Shown: piece after piece, positions 26,556 to 33,155 of the stretch
Position numbering within the stretch: the stretch's first letter is position 1
Layout: each line of letters opens with the position of its first letter
Assembly: GCF_014843825.1 (NCBI RefSeq)
Contig: NZ_JHQR01000177.1
Location: 1-33,155 of the forward strand
Source: Mesorhizobium silamurunense
GTDB taxonomy: Bacteria > Pseudomonadota > Alphaproteobacteria > Rhizobiales > Rhizobiaceae
Length of the DNA stretch: 33,155 bases
Direction of reading: 5' to 3'
Position numbers and translations under genes: made by a program
The notes under the pieces: generated by a model
Databases searched by the model: none
The model's input: the letters and a program-made list of their open reading frames with translations, nothing else
What the model was told of the DNA's origin: nothing

Positions 26556-26751
26556 GCCCGCAGGCACCAGTTCAGCACCTATTTCGGCTGGGAAATCGGC
26601 CGAGTTCCCTGTTCCGAAAGGCTTTTTGGCGATCACACCTGATGAAAACCGCTCACGAATCGTTTGCTGGCTCTTCTTATTTCCGCCACAGGCGCTAGCT
26701 TTGCGTGACATTTCGATGACAGTGGCGTGACGCGTGTGGAAGACGCGTGAC

Positions 26752-28698
26752 ATGGGCCGGGGAAGCAAAGTGGCTAGGATCAGGAAAGGCGCGGCCAAAC
26801 CCGCGCCGCAATTTTTGGAAGACGATCCGTCCACCGGCTATCTGCCGGGGCGGAGATGGCCGATTGTCCGCTACGGACTCGCGACGCTGCTTGCCTCCGC
26901 CCTTCTGGTGTTCGCCATCGAATGGATCGTGCGCGGCGACTTCTTCGGCACGGTCGACTTCTTCCTGCAGCCCTTCAAGCCCGGCTGGACCACTATCATC
27001 GTCTTTTCGCTGGTGCTGATCGGGCTCGACGCCATACTTGGCCGCAGCCACCAGAGCCTGATGATCGTCGCGCCGCTGACGCTGGCATTGGCCTTTGTCG
27101 GTCACCAGAAATCGCACTATCTCGGCGATCCGCTCTATCCGACGGACTTCCTTTACGCGCGCCAGATCATGGCGCTGATGCCGCTTCTGGTGCGCGAGCG
27201 CCCCTGGACGGCCGTACTGCTTGCGGCGGCGATCGTCGCCAGCCTCGCGCTGCTCGTCTACGGCTGGCGGCTCTGGCGCCGGCGCGTGCCGATCCTCAGC
27301 CGCAAGGGACGGCTGGCGCGGCTGACGCTGACCGTGCCGCTGCTCGCCTTCTTCGTCTCGATCATGGACTACGCCACCTTCTCGTGGACGCGCGACAGGC
27401 TGCAGATCATCCCGATTATGTGGGACCAGAAGGAGAACTACGCCTCCAACGGCTTCGCGCTCGCCTTCGCGATGAACGTGCCGATGGCGCATGTCTCGGC
27501 GCCGCCCGGCTATTCCGACAAGACGATGGACGCGATCGCGCGTCCCGAGGTCGCCGCCTCGATGCCGGACCAGAAGCCCGACATCATCGTGGTGATGAGC
27601 GAATCCTTCTGGGATCCGACGGAGCTTCCCGGCGTCAGCATCAAGCCAGATCCGATCCCGACGGTGCGCGCGCTGCGCTCGGGCTCGATGTTCTCGCCGG
27701 AATTCGGCGGCATGACCGCCAATATCGAGTTCGAGGCGCTGACCGGCTTCTCCAACGCCTTCCTGCCGGCCGGCAGCATTCCCTACCAGCAATATGTGCG
27801 CACGCCGACGCCGTCGCTGGCGACCTTCCTGAAGAGCGAAGGTTATAGGGCGCGCGCCATCCACCCGGGCACCAACTGGTTCTGGAACCGAGGCGCCGTC
27901 TACGCCGATTTCGGCTTCAACGACTTCCGTTCGGAAGAGACACTGCCGCCGATGGAGAAGCGCGGGCCGCTCGCTTCCGACGCGGCGATGACCGACGAGA
28001 TCATGCGCGAGGCCGATGCCAGCGAGGACCCGGTGTTCCTGTTCGCTGTCAGCCTGCAGAACCACGGGCCTTACGAGCCCTACCGCTACTACAATCCCAC
28101 CCATGCGATCGACGCGCCGATCAGCACCTGGGCGCGGGAATCTCTGCTCTCCTACGCCGAAGGCTCGGCCGATGCCGATCGCGGCCTGCAGCGCCTGATC
28201 GAGTGGGCAAAGAAGCGCGAGCGGCCGACCATCGTCGCCTTCTTCGGTGATCATCTGCCGCCGCTCGGCCCCGTCTATGTCGAGACCGGCTTCCTCAAGG
28301 ACAATGTCGCGCCGCGCAAGGAGCCGACGCCGGAAGCGGCGCTCGAGCATCACGACACGCCGCTGATCATCTGGTCGAACCGCTCCGGCCCGGTGGAGAA
28401 CCTGGGCTCGGTAAGCCCGGCCTTCCTGCCTTACCATATCCTCACCACGGCCGGGATTTCCCACCCCTATTACACCGGCTTCCTCGGCGCGCTGCGGGAG
28501 CGCTACCGGGTGGTCGACCGCAACCTTTTGCTGTCGCCCTCCGGCGAGGCGACGCCCGATTGGGCGAGGCAGAAGAAGATCGATCCGGCAATCAACGATT
28601 TCCGGCTGATCCAGTACGACATGATGTTCGGCAAGCGCCGCGTCGCGCCCGACCTCTTCCCCGAAACGGTCGCCCCGCTCGTCGCCCACACCAGCTGA
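26752..28698 (+). CDS. LTA synthase / phosphoglycerol transferase family membrane protein
   Basis: About 648 residues. Four to five membrane helices occupy the first ~210 residues. A sulfatase-fold domain follows with PDIIVVMSESFWDPT (metal-binding Glu284), the probable nucleophile Thr322 in GGMTANIEFEALTG, and the metal site FFGDHLPPLG. This is the plan of LtaS/OpgB-type enzymes that move phosphoglycerol from phosphatidylglycerol to a glycan. In rhizobia a related protein, CgmB, decorates periplasmic cyclic glucans with phosphoglycerol; that role is possible here but the family is broad. The start is uncertain: ATG 26752, GTG 26734 and GTG 26770 (with GGGGAAG ahead) are all in frame. It is divergent from fabD and monocistronic. 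Confidence 0.85.
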   Translation: MGRGSKVARIRKGAAKPAPQFLEDDPSTGYLPGRRWPIVRYGLATLLASALLVFAIEWIVRGDFFGTVDFFLQPFKPGWTTIIVFSLVLIGLDAILGRSHQSLMIVAPLTLALAFVGHQKSHYLGDPLYPTDFLYARQIMALMPLLVRERPWTAVLLAAAIVASLALLVYGWRLWRRRVPILSRKGRLARLTLTVPLLAFFVSIMDYATFSWTRDRLQIIPIMWDQKENYASNGFALAFAMNVPMAHVSAPPGYSDKTMDAIARPEVAASMPDQKPDIIVVMSESFWDPTELPGVSIKPDPIPTVRALRSGSMFSPEFGGMTANIEFEALTGFSNAFLPAGSIPYQQYVRTPTPSLATFLKSEGYRARAIHPGTNWFWNRGAVYADFGFNDFRSEETLPPMEKRGPLASDAAMTDEIMREADASEDPVFLFAVSLQNHGPYEPYRYYNPTHAIDAPISTWARESLLSYAEGSADADRGLQRLIEWAKKRERPTIVAFFGDHLPPLGPVYVETGFLKDNVAPRKEPTPEAALEHHDTPLIIWSNRSGPVENLGSVSPAFLPYHILTTAGISHPYYTGFLGALRERYRVVDRNLLLSPSGEATPDWARQKKIDPAINDFRLIQYDMMFGKRRVAPDLFPETVAPLVAHTS

Positions 28699-28774
28699 GC
28701 CGGCCACCAATCCACGAGCGCCGGAGACTTTCGGCCCTGCGGCATCGTGGGATCGCCGACCCTGTCTCCCGCGC

Positions 28775-28802
28775 TTGCCTTCCTGGCAAATTGCTGTATA
28801 GA
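28775..28802 (+). promoter_or_regulatory. Candidate promoter of the rpsF-rpsR-rplI operon
   Basis: TTGCCT at 28775-28780 (in CTTGCC context) and TATAGA at 28797-28802 are 16 bp apart, a good alphaproteobacterial housekeeping promoter. Transcription from about 28809 would give a leader of roughly 210 nt before rpsF. The remaining sequence of this 324-bp gap is described in the leader entry. Confidence 0.5.
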
Positions 28803-28845
28803 CGCCGGCAATCTGCCGGTCCTTGCTGGGGGCTGAACGGAGGGC

Positions 28846-28978
28846 CGTGGCTTTAGAAGGCCACGTCATGAAGCCAGAAGCGCTTTTGGCCTCCCGTGTC
28901 TCCGCTCTCGACCGTCTCGTGATGCTCCTTTCTTCCCCGCTCCGTCGCGACCGGGTCAGACAAGTTGCAGAGGCTTAG
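28846..28978 (+). other. rpsF leader with hairpin and 36-codon upstream ORF
   Basis: In the presumed leader CGTGGC (28846-28851) pairs with GCCACG (28860-28865) around an 8-nt loop. An ATG at 28868 opens a frame of 36 codons ([17 protein letters not shown]...) that ends in TAG at 28978, 44 bp before rpsF. AGAAGG lies 9 nt ahead of the ATG. Ribosomal operons of this kind can be autoregulated through an S6:S18-binding leader; whether this hairpin is that element cannot be decided here. The small ORF may be chance. Confidence 0.3.
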
Positions 28979-29022
28979 CCGCGAGGGCCGGTAAGAGAAA
29001 CGAAGAAAGGCAGAAAAACATA

Positions 29023-29511
29023 ATGGCTCTTTACGAACATGTGTTTCTTGCCCGGCAGGACCTGTCGCAGCAGCAGGTTGATGCGCTTGTCGAACAGTAC
29101 AAGGGCGTCATCACCGCCAATGGCGGATCGGTCGGCCGGATCGAGAACTGGGGACTGAAGTCCCTTACCTACCGGGTCAAGAAGAACCGGAAGGCTTACT
29201 ACACGCTGATGGACATCAACTGCCCGCCGGCCGCGCTCAACGAAATGGAGCGCCAGATGGGCCTGTCGGAAGACGTCCTGCGCTTCCTCACCATCAAGGT
29301 CGAGGCGCATGAGGAAGGCGCCTCCGCGATGATGCAGAAGCGCGAAGAGCGCTCCGAGCGCGGCAGCTTCGGCGATCGCGACCGTGGCGATCGTGGCCCG
29401 CGCTCGTTCGGCGATCGCGGTGACCGTGGCCCGCGTTCGTTCGGCGACCGTGATGGCGGCGACCGCGGTCCGCGCCGTCCGCGCGAAAACGTTGAAGGGG
29501 GTGCAGAATAA
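29023..29511 (+). CDS. rpsF: 30S ribosomal protein S6
   Basis: 162 residues. The ferredoxin-like S6 core ([43 protein letters not shown]) covers about 1-95. It is followed by a long Arg/Gly/Asp/Ser-rich tail (about 107-162) containing imperfect GDRGPRSF repeats. S6 binds S18 in the platform of the small subunit. Tails of this kind occur in alphaproteobacterial S6, but the repeat makes it prone to length change. The stop overlaps the rpsR start by one base, so the two partner proteins are translationally coupled. Confidence 0.97.
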   Translation: MALYEHVFLARQDLSQQQVDALVEQYKGVITANGGSVGRIENWGLKSLTYRVKKNRKAYYTLMDINCPPAALNEMERQMGLSEDVLRFLTIKVEAHEEGASAMMQKREERSERGSFGDRDRGDRGPRSFGDRGDRGPRSFGDRDGGDRGPRRPRENVEGGAE

Positions 29512-29759
29512 TGGTCGACATCAACCAGATCCCGACCCGGCGCCCGTTCCATCGCCGCCGCAAGACCTGCCCGTTCTCCGGCGCCAACGCCCCGAAGATC
29601 GACTACAAGGACGTGCGTCTGCTGCAGCGCTACATTTCCGAGCGCGGCAAGATCGTGCCCTCGCGCATCACGGCCGTCAGCCAGAAGAAGCAGCGCGAGC
29701 TCGCCAAGGCGATCAAGCGCGCCCGCTTCCTCGGCCTGCTGCCCTACGTGGTTCGCTAA
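29511..29759 (+). CDS. rpsR: 30S ribosomal protein S18
   Basis: 82 residues with the S18 signature: basic N-terminus [15 protein letters not shown], then [25 protein letters not shown] and [23 protein letters not shown]18 binds as a heterodimer with S6, encoded immediately upstream with a one-base ATG/TAA overlap. Length is normal. Confidence 0.97.
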   Translation: MVDINQIPTRRPFHRRRKTCPFSGANAPKIDYKDVRLLQRYISERGKIVPSRITAVSQKKQRELAKAIKRARFLGLLPYVVR

Positions 29760-29773
29760 GCTGAAGTATTGAT

Positions 29774-29793
29774 GCGGGCGGCTTGCCGCCCGC
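29774..29793 (+). terminator. GC-rich hairpin between rpsR and rplI
   Basis: GCGGGCGGC (29774-29782) and GCCGCCCGC (29785-29793) form a 9-bp perfect stem 14 bp after the rpsR stop. There is no T-run, so it is more likely an attenuator or an mRNA-stabilising stem than a full terminator, since rplI continues downstream. The rest of the 214-bp gap shows no gene. Confidence 0.4.
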
Positions 29794-29973
29794 TTCAACC
29801 CCACGGCGACGGGCGCCGCAAGGGTAGGTTCAAATCCCGAGTTGAGGCCATAAACCTCTAACTGCCGCGACAGGCAGGACAGCGACACCGGGCGAAGTCC
29901 CTTTTTGCTTCCTGACCTGTTCCAAAAGAATCCGACGTCATCCCCGATGGCGCCAAACCGAAGGAACGAAACC

Positions 29974-30558
29974 ATGGAAGTCATTCTCCTCGAGCGCATT
30001 TCCCGCCTCGGCCAGATGGGCGACACCGTCAAGGTCAGGGACGGGTTCGCCCGCAACTTCCTGCTGCCGCAGGGCAAGGCGCTGCGCGCCAACGAAGCCA
30101 ACAAGAAGAAGTTCGAGGGCCAGCGCGCCCAGCTCGAAGCCCGCAACCTGGAGCGCAAGTCGGAGGCCTCTGAGATCGCCGAGAAGCTCGACGGCAAGAG
30201 CTTCATGGTCGTGCGCTCGGCCGGCGAGACCGGCCAGCTCTACGGCTCGGTGTCGACCCGCGACATCGCCGAACTCTTGACCGCGGAAGGCTTCACCGTC
30301 AGCCGCAACCAGATCGAGCTCAACCAGCCGATCAAGACCATCGGCCTCTCCAATGTCGCGATCGCGCTGCATCCGGAAGTCGAGGTCACCGTGACGCTCA
30401 ACGTCGCCCGCTCGGCCGAAGAGGCGGAGCGCCAGGCCAAGGGCGAGATGCTGACGACCGCCGAAGCCATCTATGGCGAGGACATCAACGACAACGCTCG
30501 GCCGGAGAATTTCTTCGACCCGAGCGCCGAGTTCGAAGGCGGCGAAGACAACGCCTGA
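29974..30558 (+). CDS. rplI: 50S ribosomal protein L9
   Basis: 194 residues. The N-terminal RNA-binding domain begins [36 protein letters not shown]; a long helix (about 40-75) and the C-terminal domain (about 80-150, [16 protein letters not shown]) follow. An extra acidic tail of ~45 residues ([27 protein letters not shown]), usual in alphaproteobacteria, completes it. L9 binds 23S rRNA near the L1 stalk. The ATG at 29974 is chosen for the family N-terminus and the AAGGA at 29961-29965. Strong hairpins follow the stop. Confidence 0.97.
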   Translation: MEVILLERISRLGQMGDTVKVRDGFARNFLLPQGKALRANEANKKKFEGQRAQLEARNLERKSEASEIAEKLDGKSFMVVRSAGETGQLYGSVSTRDIAELLTAEGFTVSRNQIELNQPIKTIGLSNVAIALHPEVEVTVTLNVARSAEEAERQAKGEMLTTAEAIYGEDINDNARPENFFDPSAEFEGGEDNA

Positions 30559-30581
30559 TCAACGGGGCTTGATCGACAAAG

Positions 30582-30600
30582 GCCGGAGCACTGCTCCGGC
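30582..30600 (+). terminator. First hairpin after rplI
   Basis: GCCGGAGC (30582-30589) pairs perfectly with GCTCCGGC (30593-30600) over a 3-nt loop, 24 bp after the rplI stop. It lacks a T-run and may protect the mRNA end or support the terminator that follows. Confidence 0.5.
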
Positions 30601-30628
30601 TCGCAGGCCTTCCAGAATTTCTGGACTA

Positions 30629-30657
30629 ATGCCCGGGCACACGACCCGGGCATTTTT
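30629..30657 (+). terminator. Rho-independent terminator of the rpsF-rpsR-rplI operon
   Basis: ATGCCCGGG (30629-30637) and CCCGGGCAT (30645-30653) form a 9-bp stem with a 7-nt loop, followed directly by a run of T (30653-30657). This is a textbook intrinsic terminator. Confidence 0.85.
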
Positions 30658-30711
30658 ATGCCAAATGGAACTTTTCGAACCCCTATATCTTGAGGCAAAC
30701 TATAGCGTCGC

Positions 30712-30792
30712 GCGTCCTTTGGACGCAGAAATGACGCCATAGTACCTGTGACTTTCGCGCAGGGCGCTCCCGAAACCGGTGCCGTTTTCGGG
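30712..30792. repeat. Two palindromes upstream of the cfa-like gene
   Basis: GCGTCC-TTT-GGACGC forms a tight hairpin at 30712-30726. CCCGAAA (30769-30775) pairs with TTTCGGG (30786-30792) around an ACCGG-containing centre. The second resembles a CCGAAAACCGG-type palindrome that I remember as common between rhizobial genes. Their role (operator, mRNA element or decayed repeat) is unknown. Confidence 0.4.
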
Positions 30793-30836
30793 CCACGCGT
30801 TTGGAAGTCAGCCTGACTTTGAGGGAACATTTGGTC

Positions 30837-32120
30837 ATGAATATTCTTTTGAAGCGCATTCTCGACCGCTTGGTGCGCACAGGCAATCTCAAGGTCACCG
30901 GGCCGAAGGGCTCGGCCGTCACCTTCGGTGACGGCAGCGGCGAGCCGGTGCACATGCACATCAAGACCAGGCATGCCGAGCGCGCCATTAGCTTCGACCC
31001 GATGCTGGCTGTGCCGGAAGCGTATATGGACGGCGAACTCGACATTCTCGAGGGTGGCGTGCTTGGCATGATGCGCATTGCCTTCCAGAACATGGGCAGC
31101 GGCGGCATCGACGCCACCTGGTCGAAGGCGATCGAAGGCCTGCGCCATGCCTTCCGCCGCCTGCAGCAGATCAACACCGCCTCGCGCTCGCGCCGCAATG
31201 TGCAGCGCCACTACGATCTCTCCGGCGAGCTCTACAAGCTCTTCCTCGACGAGGACATGCAGTATTCCTGCGCCTATTTCGAACAGCCCGACATGACGCT
31301 GGAAGAGGCGCAGGTCGCCAAGAAGCGCCACATCGCCGCCAAGCTCAGGCTGAAGGCCGGCCAGACGGTGCTAGACATCGGCTCCGGCTGGGGCGGGCTC
31401 GGGCTTTATCTCGCCAAGGCCTTCGACGTCGACGTGCAGGGCGTGACGCTTTCGACCGAGCAGCACGGCGTCGCCACCGACCGCGCGCATGCGCTTGGCC
31501 TGCAGGACAGGGTGCATTTCGAGCTCAAGGACTATCGCGTGCTGAACGAGCGCTTCGACCGCATCGTTTCGGTCGGCATGTTCGAGCATGTCGGCGTCAA
31601 TCACTATCGCACCTTCTTCGACAAGGCGGCGACGCTGCTCAAGCCCGACGGGGTGATGCTTCTCCACACGATCGGCCGTTCCGGCGTGCCGTGGGCGACC
31701 AGCGCCTTCGTTCGCAAATACATTTTCCCGGGCGGCTACATCCCGGCGATGTCGGAGGTGATGCCGGCGATCGAGAAGTCCGGCCTAGTCGTCACCGACA
31801 TCGAAATCCTGCGCCTCCATTACGCCGATACGCTCAAGCATTGGGGCGAGCGCTTCGCCGCCAACCGCGACAAAGCGAAAGCGATCTATGACGAGCGCTT
31901 CTGCCGTATGTGGGAGTTCTACCTCGCCGCCTCGGAAGCCGCCTTCCGCTGGCAGGACCTGGTGATCTTCCAATTCCAGATCGCCAAGAAGAACGACACG
32001 CTGCCGATGACGCGCGACTACATGGCCAAATGCGAGAAGGCGCTGGAGCTGCGCGATCTCGGCCACCAAGAGCCGGCGACGCCGGCGGCCAAGCCTACCC
32101 GCCGCAAGAAGGTGGAATAG
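30837..32120 (+). CDS. cfa: Cyclopropane-fatty-acyl-phospholipid synthase family protein
   Basis: 427 residues. The N-terminal CFA lipid-binding region (about 1-115) is followed by the SAM-dependent domain: NVQRHYDLSGELYKLFLDEDMQYSCAYF, MTLEEAQ, and the SAM-binding VLDIGSGWGGLGLYLA (about 178-193). SVGMFEHVGVNHY and the C-terminal WEFYLAASEAAF follow. Enzymes of this family transfer a methylene group from SAM to the double bond of membrane phospholipid acyl chains, usually in stationary phase or acid stress. Rhizobia carry several paralogues, so the exact role is uncertain. The ATG at 30837 is preferred, with GAGGGA 10 nt ahead; an in-frame start at 30801 is less likely. A hairpin with T-run follows the stop. 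Confidence 0.9.
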   Translation: MNILLKRILDRLVRTGNLKVTGPKGSAVTFGDGSGEPVHMHIKTRHAERAISFDPMLAVPEAYMDGELDILEGGVLGMMRIAFQNMGSGGIDATWSKAIEGLRHAFRRLQQINTASRSRRNVQRHYDLSGELYKLFLDEDMQYSCAYFEQPDMTLEEAQVAKKRHIAAKLRLKAGQTVLDIGSGWGGLGLYLAKAFDVDVQGVTLSTEQHGVATDRAHALGLQDRVHFELKDYRVLNERFDRIVSVGMFEHVGVNHYRTFFDKAATLLKPDGVMLLHTIGRSGVPWATSAFVRKYIFPGGYIPAMSEVMPAIEKSGLVVTDIEILRLHYADTLKHWGERFAANRDKAKAIYDERFCRMWEFYLAASEAAFRWQDLVIFQFQIAKKNDTLPMTRDYMAKCEKALELRDLGHQEPATPAAKPTRRKKVE

Positions 32121-32159
32121 AACCTCGGCGATTGCCGCTTGCCATTGCGGCCTGACGCC

Positions 32160-32193
32160 ATGAAAAAGGTCTCGTTCGCGAGGCCTTTTTCAT
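32160..32193 (+). terminator. Terminator of the cfa-like gene overlapping the next start codon
   Basis: A long near-perfect stem runs from ATGAAAAAGG (32160) through CTCG-TTCG-CGAG to CCTTTTTCAT (32193), with a UUCG tetraloop and flanking A/T runs. It looks like a bidirectional intrinsic terminator. The ATG of the next gene begins at 32192, and its GAGG ribosome-binding site (32180-32183) lies inside the stem. Confidence 0.75.
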
Positions 32194-32515
32194 GACGTAC
32201 TTGATCTACATCGCAGCCGCGCTTGCCGAGATCGCCGGCTGCTTTTCGTTCTGGGCCTGGTGGCGGCTGGCGAAGTCGCCGCTCTGGCTGGTGCCGGGTC
32301 TGGTGTCGCTGGCATTGTTCGGCTTCCTTTTGGCGTTGGTCGAAACGAACGCCGCCGGCCGCGCCTACGCCGCCTATGGCGGCATCTACATCGCCGCTTC
32401 GCTCGGCTGGCTGTGGCTGGTCGAAGGCGTGCGCCCCGATCGCTTCGACCTCGCAGGCGCCGCGCTCTGCATCGGCGGCGCCTCGGTCATCCTGCTCGCG
32501 CCAAGAGGAGCCTGA
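32192..32515 (+). CDS. YnfA/UPF0060 family small membrane protein
   Basis: 107 residues with four hydrophobic helices (about 3-22, 30-49, 60-78, 86-104). The family patterns [31 protein letters not shown] and [10 protein letters not shown] are present. YnfA proteins are small-multidrug-resistance-like inner-membrane proteins; some are reported to export toxic cations, but function in rhizobia is unproven. The start codon and ribosome-binding site lie inside the terminator stem of the preceding gene, so expression by read-through would be unusual. The next gene starts 1 bp after its stop, implying co-translation. Confidence 0.9.
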   Translation: MTYLIYIAAALAEIAGCFSFWAWWRLAKSPLWLVPGLVSLALFGFLLALVETNAAGRAYAAYGGIYIAASLGWLWLVEGVRPDRFDLAGAALCIGGASVILLAPRGA

Positions 32516-32516
32516 A

Positions 32517-33155
32517 GTGGAACTGCCCGCCCCACTCCGGCAAGGCGTCGACAGCCTGCTCGAGAAGGTGCCGCTGCCGGCGCTGAAACAGGCCGCGAAA
32601 AAGCTTTCCGAGCGCTATCGCGCCGAGCTACGCGACGGCCGCCTGCACATGGCGGAAGACATGGCGGTGAAGGCTTACCTGGCGACCAGGCTGCCCGCCA
32701 CCTACGCCGCCGTCCGCGCCAGCGTCGGCGCGCTGACCGATGCCTGTCCCGATTTCCAGCCGAAAAGCCTGCTCGACATCGGCGCCGGACCTGGCACCAT
32801 GCTTTGGGCCACGGCTGAGGCCTGGCCTGAGCTCGAACAGGCGGTTCTGGTCGAGGCGAGCGCCGCGGTGCGCAAGGTCGGCCAGTCGCTGGCCGCCGGC
32901 GCGATCGCCGTCCGGACCAATTGGATTGCCGGCGACGCCACCATCGATCTCGTCGGTCTCGAGCCCGCCGACCTCGTCAGTGCGACCTATGTTCTGGACG
33001 AGATCGTGCCCGCCTCGCTGCCGAAGCTCATCGACCGGCTCTGGCGGTTGACGGCCGACTCGCTGCTGATCGTCGAGCCCGGCACACCGGCCGGCTGGCA
33101 GCGCATCCTCGTCGCGCGATCGCAGCTCATCGAGGCCGGCGCGCATGTCTCGGCG
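32517..33155 (+). CDS. Rsm22-like small-ribosomal-subunit methyltransferase, cut by window end
   Basis: 213 codons are open from the GTG at 32517 to the window edge; the stop lies beyond. GAGGAG precedes the start by 8 nt and the YnfA-like gene ends 1 bp upstream. The protein starts MELPAPLRQGVDSLLEKVPLP and has the SAM-binding LLDIGAGPGTMLWA (about 86-99) and the segments SATYVLDEI and LLIVEPGTPAGW. This is the order seen in the Rsm22 family (Pfam Rsm22), bacterial relatives of the mitochondrial small-subunit assembly methyltransferase-like protein. The exact activity is not established and only the N-terminal part is visible. Confidence 0.8.
   Translation, partial: MELPAPLRQGVDSLLEKVPLPALKQAAKKLSERYRAELRDGRLHMAEDMAVKAYLATRLPATYAAVRASVGALTDACPDFQPKSLLDIGAGPGTMLWATAEAWPELEQAVLVEASAAVRKVGQSLAAGAIAVRTNWIAGDATIDLVGLEPADLVSATYVLDEIVPASLPKLIDRLWRLTADSLLIVEPGTPAGWQRILVARSQLIEAGAHVSA

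Noticed and set aside
26695..28869. A 724-codon open frame on the minus strand
   Set aside because: It lies entirely opposite the LTA-synthase-like gene, has an Arg/Gly/Asp-rich composition typical of antisense frames in high-GC DNA, and shows no domain.
29820..29865. A tRNA-like GGTTCAAATCC segment between rpsR and rplI
   Set aside because: The T-loop-like heptamer is present, but the flanking bases do not form a T-stem and no acceptor, D or anticodon arm can be drawn.
30661..30700. GGAAC near 30667 as an EcfG-type general-stress promoter for the cfa-like gene
   Set aside because: The expected CGTT -10 is not found at 16-17 bp, so the match is only the -35 half.
1..33155. CRISPR arrays, rRNA genes, complete tRNA genes, IS transposases or integrases
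   Set aside because: None was found on either strand; repeats seen are short dyads, a RIME-like element and the two core-gene fragments.

Overview
The window looks like a chromosomal segment of a rhizobial alphaproteobacterium, most likely Mesorhizobium or a close relative. The GC content is high, the housekeeping gene order is of rhizobial type, and a RIME-like intergenic palindrome pair follows the surA-like gene. This placement comes from gene content and remembered family features; no database search was run.

Layout, left to right. (1) 1-2389: a minus-strand pair, a cut-off ketoacyl-synthase-III-like gene and a PcaD-like alpha/beta hydrolase, divergent from a LysR regulator. (2) 2409-4394: holC and pepA on the minus strand. 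(3) 4746-12651: a plus-strand run lptF, lptG, lptD, surA-like, pdxA, rsmA. It covers LPS export, outer-membrane folding, vitamin B6 synthesis and 16S rRNA dimethylation. (4) 12652-14862: accessory DNA between the convergent genes rsmA and gmk. It holds a SAM methyltransferase, a decayed fragment copied from gmk, and a Fic toxin/antitoxin-like pair in which both genes are frameshifted. (5) 14863-19482: minus-strand gmk, yicC, mltG, fabF, acpP. (6) 19682-24743: a second accessory insert that splits acpP from fabG. It is a four-gene archaic (Csu/spore-coat-U type) chaperone-usher pilus operon: pilin, chaperone, usher with a frameshift, and a two-domain tip protein. A diverged copy of the last ~197 bp of fabG lies at its left edge and the intact fabG at its right edge. 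(7) 24744-26494: fabG and fabD on the minus strand, completing fabD-fabG-[insert]-acpP-fabF-mltG-yicC-gmk. (8) 26752-28698: an LTA-synthase/phosphoglycerol-transferase-like membrane sulfatase-fold protein. (9) 28775-30657: rpsF-rpsR-rplI with a long leader and a strong terminator. (10) 30837-33155: a cyclopropane-fatty-acid-synthase-like gene, a YnfA-family membrane protein, and the start of an Rsm22-like methyltransferase.

Most of the window builds the envelope (fatty acids, LPS transport, peptidoglycan strand termination, lipid cyclopropanation) or the translation machinery. The most notable observation is that both accessory inserts sit beside a duplicated, diverged piece of the neighbouring core gene (gmk and fabG), with no integrase or transposase in sight. 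All three frameshifts seen in the window fall in accessory genes (usher, Fic, antitoxin-like ORF), which points to decay of acquired DNA rather than random sequencing error.
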